Shown: positions 18,243 through 27,193 of the stretch, one piece after another
How the letters are laid out: the number at the start of each line of letters is the position of its first letter
How positions within the stretch are numbered: position 1 is the stretch's first letter
NCBI RefSeq assembly: GCF_001431665.1
Contig: NZ_LLXV01000013.1
Location: 118,052 to 182,051, forward strand
DNA: 64,000 nt
Direction: 5' to 3'
Origin: Stenotrophomonas beteli
Lineage (GTDB): Bacteria > Pseudomonadota > Gammaproteobacteria > Xanthomonadales > Xanthomonadaceae
Made by a program: the position numbers and the translations under genes
Notes under the pieces: generated by a model
What the model saw: only the letters and a program-made list of their open reading frames with translations
What the model was told of the DNA's origin: nothing
Databases searched by the model: none

Positions 18243-19892
18243 TCAGCCGCCGCGCGGGCCGCTGCGGCGCGGGCCGCCCGGACCGCGGTTGCCGCCGGGG
18301 CCCCCCGGGCCACGGTTGCCACCCGGACCGCCGGGGCCGCGATTACCGCCGGGGCCGCGGTTGTTACCGCCGCCCGGACCGCGACCGCCCGGACGGGCGC
18401 CGTGTGCCGGCTTCGGGCTGCCATACGGGTTGAAGCCCGGGGTCGCGTGGTCGGACGGGAAGCTCGGGGCGTTGCCCGGATGGCCGTACGGGTGCTTGTT
18501 GCCCTGGCCCTGCGAGCGGTTGCCGCCACCGGCCGGACGACCCTGGCCGCCTGCGCCGCCACGGCCTTCACCACCAAAGCCGCCACGGCCCTGGCCGCCA
18601 CCGGCACCTGCGCCCGGGCCCTTCGGCTTGCCGTACGGACGGCCCTGGCCGCCTGCACCCGGACCACGGGCACCCGGGCCACGTGCGCCCGGACCGGCAT
18701 TGCGATGGCCGCTCGGGCCGGTGCTGACACCGTCCGGCACGTACCAGGTACGGAACGCGGCCGGGTTGCCTTCCGGCAGCGAGCGATCATTCTTCGGCGC
18801 GCGCTGCTTGAACGGCTTCTGCGACTGCTTGGCCGCCGCTTCACCGCTGACCGTCAGGCCGCCCTTGAAGCCGCCACCCTTGCCACCGCGGCCACGGCCG
18901 CGATCTTCGCGCACGTTGTCGAAGCGGCGCAGTTCGCGGCCTTCGTCGGCCGTGTTGTGGCCGTTGACGTAGGCATTGCCACGTCCACCTTCGCGCACGC
19001 GCACGGTGGTCTTGGCAGCGCGGCGCTGGCCGATCACCGGCTGCAGGGTCAGCGCCGACGGCGCACCCTCTTCCAGCTTCAGCTGTGCGCGCAGGGCTTC
19101 GACCTGGGCGGTGCCCAGTTCCACCGAATGGCCACGGGCCAGTTCGCGCGGCAGGCTCACCTTGCCGTAGCGGGTGCGCTTGAGGCGGCTGACCTGGCAG
19201 CCCTGCGATTCCCACAGGCGGCGCACTTCGCGGTTGCGGCCTTCCTTCACCACGACGCGGAACCAGTCGTGCGAATCGGTGCCGCCGATACGTTCGATCT
19301 CGTCGAACTTGGCAGGGCCGTCTTCCAGTGCGACGCCACGGGCGAGGCGGTCGACGATGGCGTCGGAGACCTTTTCCTCGCCTTCCGGGGCGCGCACGCG
19401 GACCACGTACTCGCGTTCGACCTCGAACGACGGGTGCATCATGGCGTTGGCCAGCTCACCGTCGGTGGTGGCCAGCAGCAGGCCGGTGGTGTTGATGTCC
19501 AGGCGGCCGATCGCGATCCAGCGCGCGCCCTTCAGCGGCGGCAGCGATTCGAACACGGTCGGGCGGCCTTCGGGATCTTCGCGGGTGGTCACTTCGCCTT
19601 CCGGCTTGTTGTAGACCAGTACGCGCGACGGCTCGGCCAGGGCGGTGGCGACGAAGCCGCGGCCGTCCAGTTCGATCCTGTCGCCGCTCTTGACCGACAT
19701 GCCGGTCTGCGCGACTTCGCCGTTGACCTTGACCAGGCCTTCGGCGATGCGCTGTTCCAGCGCGCGGCGCGAGCCGAGGCCGGCCTGGGCCAGCACCTTG
19801 TGCAGGCGTTCTTCCAACTTGAACTGTTCGGAGGTGGCTTCGCGCTTCAGCGAGAGCTTGTTCAACGACAGCTTGCGAGGGGTGTCACTCAT
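18243..19892 (-). CDS. rluB: 23S rRNA pseudouridine synthase RluB with Gly/Arg-rich tail
   Basis: 549 residues. An N-terminal S4 RNA-binding domain (about 28-75: R-L-H-K-V-L-A-Q-A-G-L-G-S-R-R) precedes the RsuA-family catalytic domain with the Asp motif G-R-L-D-I-N-T-T-G-L-L. It makes pseudouridine 2605 in 23S rRNA. From about residue 290 there is a roughly 260-residue tail rich in Gly, Arg, Pro and Asn, ending with repeated G-G-N-R-G-P-G-G-P units; E. coli RluB has a much shorter tail. The ATG at 19892 overlaps the scpB stop by 8 nt. Confidence 0.92.
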   Translation of the reverse strand: MSDTPRKLSLNKLSLKREATSEQFKLEERLHKVLAQAGLGSRRALEQRIAEGLVKVNGEVAQTGMSVKSGDRIELDGRGFVATALAEPSRVLVYNKPEGEVTTREDPEGRPTVFESLPPLKGARWIAIGRLDINTTGLLLATTDGELANAMMHPSFEVEREYVVRVRAPEGEEKVSDAIVDRLARGVALEDGPAKFDEIERIGGTDSHDWFRVVVKEGRNREVRRLWESQGCQVSRLKRTRYGKVSLPRELARGHSVELGTAQVEALRAQLKLEEGAPSALTLQPVIGQRRAAKTTVRVREGGRGNAYVNGHNTADEGRELRRFDNVREDRGRGRGGKGGGFKGGLTVSGEAAAKQSQKPFKQRAPKNDRSLPEGNPAAFRTWYVPDGVSTGPSGHRNAGPGARGPGARGPGAGGQGRPYGKPKGPGAGAGGGQGRGGFGGEGRGGAGGQGRPAGGGNRSQGQGNKHPYGHPGNAPSFPSDHATPGFNPYGSPKPAHGARPGGRGPGGGNNRGPGGNRGPGGPGGNRGPGGPGGNRGPGGPRRSGPRGG

Positions 19893-20760
19893 CAGTTTTG
19901 CTCCGGCCGACGGTTTCGAGGTCGGCCTCTGGTTCGGAATCGGCTTGGTCAACAGCCACGGTCGTCATCGCGACGGCGTTGTCTTCGCGTTCGTTCAGGG
20001 GCACCGCGCGCTCGCCCGGCGCGGAATCGGGGTGCCCATCATCGAAGGGCGAAGGTGCTTGCTCATCGGAAGCCGATGCAGCGTCTGCATCGGCGGAATC
20101 TGGGGTATCACCGCCGGCCAGGCCGGCGTCATCGTTGGCGGCGGCGCCGTCAGCGCCGGCCGAAACATCCGGGCCGTCCGCACCGGCAGCGGCCGGGCCA
20201 TCGCGGTCCAGGGCCAGCTGCGGTTCCAGCTCGCCCAGGTCCTTCAGTTCGGACAGGGGCGGCAGTTCGTCCAGGCGCTTGAGGCCGAAATAGTCCAGGA
20301 ACCCCTTGGTGGTGCCGAACAGCGCCGGCTTGCCGGGCACGTCACGGTGGCCGACCACGCGGATCCATTCGCGTTCTTCCAGGGCCTGGATGATGTTGCT
20401 GCTGACCGCCACGCCGCGCACCTGTTCGATCTCGCCGCGGGTGATCGGTTGCCGGTAGGCAATCAGTGCCAGGGTTTCCAGCGTGGCACGGGTGTAGCGG
20501 GTCTTGCGTTCAGTCCACAACCGGCTGATCCAGCTGTGCACTTCGCCGGTCACCTGGTAGCGGAAGCCGGAGGCGACCTCGACCAGTTCCACGCCGCGGC
20601 CTTCGCAGGCCTCGCGCAGGCGTTCCAGCGCACGTTCGATGCTGCCCGGCGGTGCCGGTTCCTCTTCCGGGAACAGGTCCTTCAGCTGGGCCAGGGTGAG
20701 CGGCTGGCTGGAAGCCAGCAGGGCACCCTCGACAATGCGGTCGATCAGCGATTGATCCAT
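19885..20760 (-). CDS. scpB: Segregation and condensation protein ScpB, extended
   Basis: 291 residues. Two winged-helix domains (about 1-180), with the typical Y-T-R-A-T-L-E-T-L-A-L-I-A-Y-R-Q-P-I-T-R-G-E-I-E and F-G-T-T-K-G-F-L-D-Y-F-G-L blocks, match ScpB, the kleisin-associated dimer of the SMC-ScpAB condensin. A further tail of about 110 residues is acidic and Ala/Asp-rich with low complexity, absent from the roughly 200-residue Bacillus protein. The start is 13 nt after scpA. Coupled to rluB by overlap. Confidence 0.94.
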   Translation of the reverse strand: MDQSLIDRIVEGALLASSQPLTLAQLKDLFPEEEPAPPGSIERALERLREACEGRGVELVEVASGFRYQVTGEVHSWISRLWTERKTRYTRATLETLALIAYRQPITRGEIEQVRGVAVSSNIIQALEEREWIRVVGHRDVPGKPALFGTTKGFLDYFGLKRLDELPPLSELKDLGELEPQLALDRDGPAAAGADGPDVSAGADGAAANDDAGLAGGDTPDSADADAASASDEQAPSPFDDGHPDSAPGERAVPLNEREDNAVAMTTVAVDQADSEPEADLETVGRSKTDE

Positions 20761-20773
20761 CGGCAGTCAGCGC

Positions 20774-21682
20774 TCACTCATTGGCATTGGCGGCGTCGTC
20801 GTTGTCGTCGAACTCGCTGCTGAACTGCAGCGGGGCGTTGGTATTGCCGGCCGCCAGCGACTTCACGTAGATCGGCGCCAGCGGTTCTTCCTGGACGATG
20901 TCCAGCAGCTGTTCCTTGGCCAGCTCCAGCACCGCCAGGAACGTGACCAGCACGCCCAGCTTGCCTTCTTCGGCCGTGAACAGTCCTTCAAAGCGATAGA
21001 ACCTGCCGTCTTCCAGGCGGCCGAGTACCTCGCCCATGCGTTGCCGCACGCTCAGTGCCTCGCGCTTGATGGCGTGGCCGCTGAACAGCTCGGCGCGCTT
21101 GAGCACGTCGTGCAGGGCCAGCAGCATTTCCTTCAGGTCCACCGGCGGCGGCAGCTTCACCGTGGCGCGCTCGGGCATGAAGGCATGCGCCACCGTGGTG
21201 TCGCGGTCCTGCCGGGGCAGGGCGTCGATGTCCTCGGCGGCCTGCTTGAAGCGTTCGTACTCCTGCAGCCGGCGCACCAGCTCGGCGCGCGGGTCGGCTT
21301 CATCGCCTTCCTCGCTGACCGGCCGCGGCAGCAGCATGCGCGACTTCACCTCGGCCAGGATCGCGGCCATCACCAGGTACTCGGCGGCCAGCTCGAAGCG
21401 CAGCTCGCGCATCACCGTGATGTATTCCACGTACTGCCGGGTGATCTCGGCCACGGGAATGTCCAGCACGTCCAGGTTCTGCCGGCGGATCAGGTACAGC
21501 AGCAGGTCCAGCGGGCCTTCGAAGGCGTCCAGGATGACTTCCAGCGCGTCCGGCGGGATGTACAGGTCCTGCGGGATCTGCAGGACCGGTTGCCCATGCA
21601 CCACGGCCAGCGGCATTTCCTGCTGCTGGGGGGCGGGCGGCCGGGTTGGCGGGTTCGCGTCGAGCGCGAGTTCGGAAGTCAT
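20774..21682 (-). CDS. scpA: Segregation and condensation protein ScpA (kleisin)
   Basis: 302 residues with the ScpA core F-E-G-P-L-D-L-L-L-Y-L-I-R, A-E-Y-L-V-M-A-A-I-L-A-E-V-K-S-R-M-L-L-P and the C-terminal winged helix (F-L-A-V-L-E-L-A-K). ScpA bridges the SMC heads. A Pro/Gln-rich N-terminal extension of about 45 residues precedes the core. First gene of scpA-scpB-rluB. The 376-bp upstream interval must hold the promoter, though I could not place it. Confidence 0.95.
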   Translation of the reverse strand: MTSELALDANPPTRPPAPQQQEMPLAVVHGQPVLQIPQDLYIPPDALEVILDAFEGPLDLLLYLIRRQNLDVLDIPVAEITRQYVEYITVMRELRFELAAEYLVMAAILAEVKSRMLLPRPVSEEGDEADPRAELVRRLQEYERFKQAAEDIDALPRQDRDTTVAHAFMPERATVKLPPPVDLKEMLLALHDVLKRAELFSGHAIKREALSVRQRMGEVLGRLEDGRFYRFEGLFTAEEGKLGVLVTFLAVLELAKEQLLDIVQEEPLAPIYVKSLAAGNTNAPLQFSSEFDDNDDAANANE

Positions 21683-22058
21683 CTAATGGACATCAGGATT
21701 GCAACGGACCAGTCGCGGCACCGGGTTCGCCGGGCCAACGCCGCGGAGCCCCAGGGCACCAGACACGCCGGGATCGGCGCGATTCCACACATATCAAACA
21801 GCAGGACGCGCCGCAGCGAGCGGCAGCGACGAAACTACGGGGAGGTCGTCTACGTGGCCCGGTCAGGCGATCCGGTTTTGAAGCGGCAGGTCGGTCGTCG
21901 GGGGCCGCATTGGCCGCAGGCACCGACGAGCTGCTGCATCCAGCCACGTGCAATGGACGCTAGGGTAAGCCTTTGTGGCGCGGGTGTCCAGCCGAGGGCG
22001 GCGGCAGGGGCCATTGGCTAGAATCTGCGGACCCGAAAACGCAAGCGAGGTAACGCCG
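21683..22058. other. Intergenic region scpA / yciI
   Basis: 376 bp between divergent genes. No convincing coding frame, palindrome or recognised operator was found. A TAGAAT-like -10 at 22018-22023 is placed to serve yciI but lacks a good -35. The region should also contain the scpA promoter on the other strand. Confidence 0.4.
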
Positions 22059-22358
22059 GTGTGGTATGTGATCGAGGGGTATGACGGCCAGGATGTGCTG
22101 GCACAGCGGCTGCAGGCCCGGCCGGAACACCTGGCGCGGCTGCACGCGCTGCGCGACGAAGGCCGCCTGCTGCTGGCCGGCCCCTGTCCGGCGGTGGATA
22201 GCGAAGACCCCGGTCCGGCCGGCTTCAGCGGGTCGGTGGTGATCGCCCTGTTCGAGTCGCTTGCGCAGGCACAGGCCTGGGCCGACGCCGACCCCTACGT
22301 CGCCGCGGGGGTCTACACGCACGTGCAGGTGCGGCCATTCCGCAAGGTCCTGCCGTGA
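22059..22358 (+). CDS. yciI: YciI family protein
   Basis: 99 residues, very similar along its whole length to E. coli Yci[23 protein letters not shown], the conserved D-P-Y-V-A-A-G-V-Y segment and P-F-R-K-V-L-P end. The fold is a ferredoxin-like dimer with a conserved His-Asp pair; the function is unproven. The GTG at 22059 is chosen because the family starts here (V/L-W-Y-V-I) and GCGAGG lies just upstream. Its stop overlaps the bolA start (GTGA). Confidence 0.92.
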   Translation: MWYVIEGYDGQDVLAQRLQARPEHLARLHALRDEGRLLLAGPCPAVDSEDPGPAGFSGSVVIALFESLAQAQAWADADPYVAAGVYTHVQVRPFRKVLP

Positions 22359-22630
22359 ACGCCGGACGGATCGAACGGATCCGTGATGCGCTGCAGCAGG
22401 CATTGGCCCCGACCCGGCTGGAAATCGAGGACGACAGTCATCGCCATGCCGGCCATGCCGGAGCCCGCGATGGTCGCGGCCATTTCAACGTGCTGGTGGT
22501 CAGCGAGCGCTTCGCCGGATTGGGCCCGCTGGCGCGCCACCGGGCGATCTATGCCGCGCTGGGGACGATGATGGACACCGACATCCATGCGTTGTCCATC
22601 CGCGCATTCACCCCGTCAGAACAGGGCTGA
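22355..22630 (+). CDS. bolA: BolA family protein
   Basis: 91 residues with the BolA core [22 protein letters not shown] and [13 protein letters not shown], then [10 protein letters not shown]. The conserved histidines are those that bind a [2Fe-2S] cluster with monothiol glutaredoxins. It may act in iron-sulfur handling or as a transcription factor. GTG start overlapping yciI, so coexpressed, the same arrangement as in many gammaproteobacteria. Confidence 0.92.
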   Translation: MNAGRIERIRDALQQALAPTRLEIEDDSHRHAGHAGARDGRGHFNVLVVSERFAGLGPLARHRAIYAALGTMMDTDIHALSIRAFTPSEQG

Positions 22631-22722
22631 GCCCTTGTCCCGCGCTGTCATCGCAGGTCTTCGCCAAGGCCGGTGATGGACAGGTTTCCATGTCCATTTC
22701 AGGACATTCGCCTAACGGACTG

Positions 22723-22752
22723 TTTACAAGCCCAGATGGAAACGCTTACATT
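22723..22752 (+). promoter_or_regulatory. Promoter and LacI-type operator of the regulator gene
   Basis: A -35-like TTTACA (22723-22728) and a -10-like TACATT (22747-22752) are 18 bp apart. Overlapping the -10 is TGGAAAC|GCTTACA (22737-22750), a 14-bp imperfect palindrome with the central CG typical of LacI-family operators. Its overlap with the core promoter predicts autorepression. A matching site lies at 27127-27140. Confidence 0.68.
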
Positions 22753-22794
22753 CCGCGCCAATGCTGGTAGGTCCAAGCCGTGGAGGGCGGCTTC

Positions 22795-23817
22795 GTGAAC
22801 AAGGCAGCTATCACAATCAAAGACGTCGCTCGCGAAGCCCGGGTCTCCGTGGCCACGGTGTCGCGCGCGCTCAACGGGCATGAAAATGTCGCCGAACCGG
22901 TCCGCCAGCTTGTGCTGGAGGTGGCCGCCCGGCTGCGTTACACCCCGCACGCCGCCGCCCGCAGCCTGAGCAGCCGCCGTACCAACACGGTCGGCGTGGT
23001 GCTGCCCGACCTGTACGGCGAATTCTTCTCCGAGCTGATGCGCGGCATCGACAATGTCGCCCGCAACCGCCGCCAGCACCTGCTGGTGTCCAGCTACCAC
23101 GGCGACCAGGAGCAGCAGGGCGCGGCCCTGCGTGCCATGCGTGGCCGGGTCGACGGGTTGCTGGTGCTCTCGCCCTACGCCGAGAGCCCGGGCTTCCTGA
23201 CCGACAACCTGCCGCAGTCGCTGCCAACGGTGCTGATCAACACCTATCTGCCCGGGCAGGACCACCCGGTGCTGAGCATCGACGACCACGCCGGTGCGAT
23301 GGCCATGACCGGCCACCTGCTGGAGGCCGGTCACCGCCGCATCGCTTTCATTTCTGGCCCGGACCTCAACTTCGACGCGCGCGAGCGCCTGCGCGGCTTC
23401 CGTGACGCGCTGGCGGCCTTCGGCAGTGGCGCCGAAGGCATCGAGCTGCCCGGTGATTTCGACGAAGCTTCCGGCCACCGCGCCGGTCAGGAGTTGCTGG
23501 CAGCCGGAGCGCTGCCCGATGCCGTGTTCGCCGCCAACGACATGATGGCCCTGGGTTGCCTGTATGCGTTCACGCAGGCAGGTGTCCATGTGCCGTCGGA
23601 TGTCGCCCTGGCCGGTTTCGATGACATTCCACTGGCGCGTTTCGTCCACCCGTCGCTGACCACCATGCAGGTCAGCATCGCCGAGCTCGGCGATCGGGCC
23701 ATGACGCGCCTGATGCAGTTGATGGACGGCACCTCCACGGATGGGACAGGGGACAAGCAGACCCTGGTTCCCCGCTTGATAGTTCGCGATTCCACCACTC
23801 CGCCATCCGGCCGTTGA
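22795..23817 (+). CDS. LacI family transcriptional regulator
   Basis: 340 residues. The N-terminal HTH (I-T-I-K-D-V-A-R-E-A-R-V-S-V-A-T-V-S-R-A-L-N) and hinge helix (Y-T-P-H-A-A-A-R-S-L) are followed by a sugar-binding periplasmic-type core with D-D-H-A-G-A, the G-H-R-R-I-A-F-I-S-G-P block and G-F-D-D-I-P-L-A-R. The start at GTG 22795 has GGAGGG 7 nt upstream; GTG 22780 would add five residues. As the first gene of the glycan locus it is the probable repressor acting at 22737-22750 and 27127-27140, with a sugar as inducer (inferred). Confidence 0.93.
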   Translation: MNKAAITIKDVAREARVSVATVSRALNGHENVAEPVRQLVLEVAARLRYTPHAAARSLSSRRTNTVGVVLPDLYGEFFSELMRGIDNVARNRRQHLLVSSYHGDQEQQGAALRAMRGRVDGLLVLSPYAESPGFLTDNLPQSLPTVLINTYLPGQDHPVLSIDDHAGAMAMTGHLLEAGHRRIAFISGPDLNFDARERLRGFRDALAAFGSGAEGIELPGDFDEASGHRAGQELLAAGALPDAVFAANDMMALGCLYAFTQAGVHVPSDVALAGFDDIPLARFVHPSLTTMQVSIAELGDRAMTRLMQLMDGTSTDGTGDKQTLVPRLIVRDSTTPPSGR

Positions 23818-23893
23818 AGCCAGAGGCGTTCCTTCTTTTTTGATTGATCGCAGGGACCGCGCGAGCGGTCACCGCCACCCGGAGATTGAGTTG

Positions 23894-26800
23894 ATGATGC
23901 ATACCACCTTCCGCACGCCGGCGCGCCGGCTGCTGAGCACCGCACTGGTCAGCTGCCTGATGCTGGCCGCCGCCCCCAACGCCATGGCGCAGTCGGCCAA
24001 CGCCAGCCTGCGCGGCCAGGTTGCCGGCGCCCAGGCCGGTTCTGAAGTCACCGCCACCAACGTGGCCACCGGTACCGTCCGTCGCGGCACCGTGCGTGCC
24101 GATGGCAGCTACTCGCTGATGGGCCTGGATCCGGGCACCTACAACGTGGTCGCCAACGGCCAGACCCAGAAGGTCACCGTCACCGTGGCCTCGACCGCCA
24201 CGTTGAACTTCGCCGGTGCTGCCAGCAGCACGCCGGGCTCGACCGCTGCCACCAACCTGGACACCGTCAACGTCGTCGCACCGACCCTGCTGCAGGAAGT
24301 GCGCACCTCCGAAGTCGGCAAGACCGTCAGCCTGCAGCAGATCCAGACCACCCCGCAGGTGTCGCGCAACTTCCTGGAGTTTGCCGACGCGGTGCCGGGC
24401 CTGATCTTCACCCGCGACGCCAAGGGCAACACCTCGCTGCGCGGCGGCGCCACCAATGCCGATGGCACCAACGTGTACATCGACGGCGTGGGCCAGAAGA
24501 GCTACGTCAAGGGCGGCGGCGTGGCCGGCCAGTCCGGCAGCGCCGGCAACCCGTTCCCGCAGCTGGCCATCGGTGAATACAAGGTCATCAGCGGCAACTA
24601 CAAGGCCGAGTACGGCCAGGTGTCGAGCGCCGCAGTGACGGCTGCGACCAAGTCCGGTACCAACGAGTTCAAGGGTGAGGCGTTCTACCGCTACACCGAT
24701 GAAGACATGCGTGCCAAGACCCCGGCCGAGCGCCAGGGTGGCAAGGAGAAGATGGTCTCGGCCGAGAAGGAATACGGCTTCGCCCTGGGCGGTCCGATCA
24801 TCCAGGACAAGGCGCACTTCTTCGTGACCTACGAAGCCAAGCGCTTCGATCTGCCGGTCACCATCGCGCCGGACGGCGCGGTCACCGGCGCTGCCGGCCT
24901 GCTGCCGCCGGCCGGCGCCGCCGGCCTCGGCCCGGCCAGCCAGCCGTTCCAGCAGGACCTGATCTTCGGCAAGATCGACTTCGAGCCGACCGACAACGAT
25001 CGCATTGAACTGACCTTCCAGGACCGCGACGAAACCCAGTCGCAGTTCAGTGGCCAGACCTCGCCGGAAGCCGGCCGTGAAGTGGTCAACACCGACCGTC
25101 GTTACGCCCTGCGCTGGAACCACAGCGGTGAGCGCTACTACAACGAGTTGATGGTCACCCACGAAGACTCGTTCAACAACCCGACTCCGCTGACGCTGGC
25201 CAACGGCATCACCTACACCGCACCGGACGGCCCCGAGGACCGCACCATCGTGAAGATCGGTGGCGCCTCAGCGCTGGATTCGCAGGTGAAGGGCCAGAAG
25301 GGCTGGTCGATCGAAGACAACCTGACCCTGGATGGCATCCAGTGGGCGGGCGACCACACCATCAAGATGGGCGTGAAGTACAAGCAGATCGACCTGTACG
25401 CTTCCGATGCGGCGCAGATCAACCCGACCTTCACCTACTCGCTGGGCGATCCGGACTTCCCCGATTCCATTCCGTACAAGGCGCAGTTCGTCAAGCCGGT
25501 GACCGGCGTGACCGGCGTGTCCGGCGAAGTGCGTTCGAAGTCCAAGCAGTACGGCGTGTTCATCCAGGACGACTGGCAGGTCAACGACCACCTGCAGCTG
25601 AACATCGGCCTGCGCTGGGACTACGAAAAGACCCCGTCCTACCTGGACTTCGTGACCCCGCAGCAGGTGGTCGACGCCATCTATTCGCAGGATCCGCGCG
25701 CCCCCGCCGGCCAGACCTACGCCGATTCGCTGGCACTGGGTGGCCTGGACATCAGCGACTACATCAGCAACGGTCACAACCGCAAGGCATTCAAGGACGC
25801 CTGGCAGCCGCGCCTGGGCTTCTCGTATGACATCAATGCCGACGAGCAGCACGTGATCCACGGTGGTGCCGGCCGTTCCTACGACCGTGACCTGTTCGAC
25901 AACCTGCAGCTGGAAACCACCAAGCTGGCCCTGCCGCAGCCGACCATCTACTTCCGCAACCCGGCCACCGGCGCCTGCATCAACGGCCAGGCTGCCTGCT
26001 ATGACTGGAACCCGAACCTGCTCAACGGCATCGGCAACCTGCAGGCACTGGTCGGCGCGACCAGCAATGCCGGCCTGGAAGTGGACCTGCTGAACAACAA
26101 GCTGAAGGCGCCGTACTCGGACCAGTTCAGCCTGGGCATGAGCAACCAGATCGGCGACTGGCTGACCGACGCCACCATTGCTCGTACCCTGAGCTACGAC
26201 GGCTTCGCCTTCACCCTGGGCAACCGCTATCCGACCGGCCAGTTCTTCGATGATCCGCGCCTGTGCGGTGGCACCTCCGCGGGCCTGAGCCAGGCCTGGA
26301 GCTGCAACGTGCCGGGCTTCGGCAGCCTGATCATCGGCCAGCAGGGCATCAAGACCCGTGCCACCCAGGTCCTGCTGTCGGCGCAGAAGCCGTTCACCAA
26401 GGAAAGCGGCTGGGGCACCTCGATCGCCTACACCTGGACCACCGCGCGCCATAACCGCGACATCAACGAGAAGTACGCCTTTGACCGCGGCCTGATCGGT
26501 GACTACCCGACCATCCGCTCCAACGGCGCACCGCGCCACCGCCTGGTGGTGACCGGCTCGTATGCGGGCTTCTGGGGCATCACCTTCGGCGGCAAGATCA
26601 CCCTGGCCACCCCTACCGCCGTCAACGACTGGTACCCGGTGATGCAGGCCAGCGGCTACACCCTGCCGACCCCGCAGGCGGCCGTGCCCAACGCTACCGG
26701 CAAGTTCCTGGTGGGTGGCAAGATCTTCGGCTACCGTTCGGTCGACCTGCAGGCGACGAAGACGTTCAAGCTGGCGGGCGATACCGAGCTGTACGCACGT

Positions 26801-26950
26801 ATCGACATCATCAACGTGTTCAACTTCGACAACTTCTCCACCTACAACTACGTCAAGACCAACGGCAAGCTGCAGGCCAGCTACAACGAGACCGGCGACA
26901 TCGTCGGTACGCCGCGCCAGGTCAAGGCCGAAGTGGGCTTCCGCTTCTAA
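23894..26950 (+). CDS. TonB-dependent outer membrane receptor (Oar-like)
   Basis: 1018 residues. Signal peptide to about 33 (A-M-A-Q), then a carboxypeptidase-regulatory-like beta domain (about 36-110: A-S-L-R-G-Q-V, G-S-Y-S-L-M-G-L-D-P-G-T-Y), a plug domain (about 130-260, with I-D-G-V-G-Q) and a large beta-barrel ending in Phe (V-G-F-R-F). This layout is that of Oar/SusC-like receptors that bring bulky substrates such as oligosaccharides through the outer membrane with TonB-ExbBD energy. The ATG at 23894 has GGAG 9 nt upstream. Its neighbours make a glycan the likely ligand. Confidence 0.92.
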   Translation: MMHTTFRTPARRLLSTALVSCLMLAAAPNAMAQSANASLRGQVAGAQAGSEVTATNVATGTVRRGTVRADGSYSLMGLDPGTYNVVANGQTQKVTVTVASTATLNFAGAASSTPGSTAATNLDTVNVVAPTLLQEVRTSEVGKTVSLQQIQTTPQVSRNFLEFADAVPGLIFTRDAKGNTSLRGGATNADGTNVYIDGVGQKSYVKGGGVAGQSGSAGNPFPQLAIGEYKVISGNYKAEYGQVSSAAVTAATKSGTNEFKGEAFYRYTDEDMRAKTPAERQGGKEKMVSAEKEYGFALGGPIIQDKAHFFVTYEAKRFDLPVTIAPDGAVTGAAGLLPPAGAAGLGPASQPFQQDLIFGKIDFEPTDNDRIELTFQDRDETQSQFSGQTSPEAGREVVNTDRRYALRWNHSGERYYNELMVTHEDSFNNPTPLTLANGITYTAPDGPEDRTIVKIGGASALDSQVKGQKGWSIEDNLTLDGIQWAGDHTIKMGVKYKQIDLYASDAAQINPTFTYSLGDPDFPDSIPYKAQFVKPVTGVTGVSGEVRSKSKQYGVFIQDDWQVNDHLQLNIGLRWDYEKTPSYLDFVTPQQVVDAIYSQDPRAPAGQTYADSLALGGLDISDYISNGHNRKAFKDAWQPRLGFSYDINADEQHVIHGGAGRSYDRDLFDNLQLETTKLALPQPTIYFRNPATGACINGQAACYDWNPNLLNGIGNLQALVGATSNAGLEVDLLNNKLKAPYSDQFSLGMSNQIGDWLTDATIARTLSYDGFAFTLGNRYPTGQFFDDPRLCGGTSAGLSQAWSCNVPGFGSLIIGQQGIKTRATQVLLSAQKPFTKESGWGTSIAYTWTTARHNRDINEKYAFDRGLIGDYPTIRSNGAPRHRLVVTGSYAGFWGITFGGKITLATPTAVNDWYPVMQASGYTLPTPQAAVPNATGKFLVGGKIFGYRSVDLQATKTFKLAGDTELYARIDIINVFNFDNFSTYNYVKTNGKLQASYNETGDIVGTPRQVKAEVGFRF

Positions 26951-26971
26951 GCCCGGGCGGTGATGCAGGAC

Positions 26972-27001
26972 CCGATGCCGCCGGCTCGCTGGCGGCATCG
27001 G
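26972..27001 (+). terminator. Hairpin after the TonB receptor gene
   Basis: An 11-bp perfect stem CCGATGCCGCC/GGCGGCATCGG with an 8-nt loop, 21 nt after the receptor stop and followed by TTAAAA rather than a true T tract. It could be a weak terminator or a 3' stabiliser. Confidence 0.6.
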
Positions 27002-27010
27002 TTAAAACGG

Positions 27011-27078
27011 CAATGGCCGGCCTTGTGCCGGTCCATTGCCCACGCCGCTGCCGGCCAGGGGGCAGCGGCGTGGGCAAT
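27011..27078. repeat. Two adjacent stem-loops upstream of the glucanase operon
   Basis: First hairpin: CAATGG (27011-27016) with CCATTG (27033-27038), plus an inner CGGC/GCCGG. Second: an 18-bp perfect stem, 27035-27052 with 27061-27078 (ATTGCCCACGCC ... GGCGTGGGCAAT), loop 8 nt. They share ATTG at 27035-27038, so they cannot both form fully. They lie between the receptor hairpin and the promoter at about 27130. Confidence 0.65.
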
Positions 27079-27126
27079 GATCGCGGTGTCAGGCCACGTC
27101 TATCGTGGTTTTTTAAGCGCGCGCCT

Positions 27127-27140
27127 TGTAAACGATTTCA
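27127..27140 (+). promoter_or_regulatory. LacI-type operator of the glucanase/ABC operon
   Basis: TGTAAAC|GATTTCA, an imperfect 14-bp palindrome with central CG and the same half-site type as at 22737-22750. A -10-like TATGCT lies at 27154-27159, so the operator covers the -35 region. Repression by the adjacent LacI protein is inferred. Confidence 0.62.
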
Positions 27141-27193
27141 GATCATTGGACGTTATGCTTTCCCATCGATCAGACTACCGGAGGAACCGCGCC

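Noticed and set aside
21693..21953. An 86-codon open frame in the scpA/yciI gap
   Set aside because: Arg/Pro/Ser-rich composition, no ribosome site and no family likeness; considered random.
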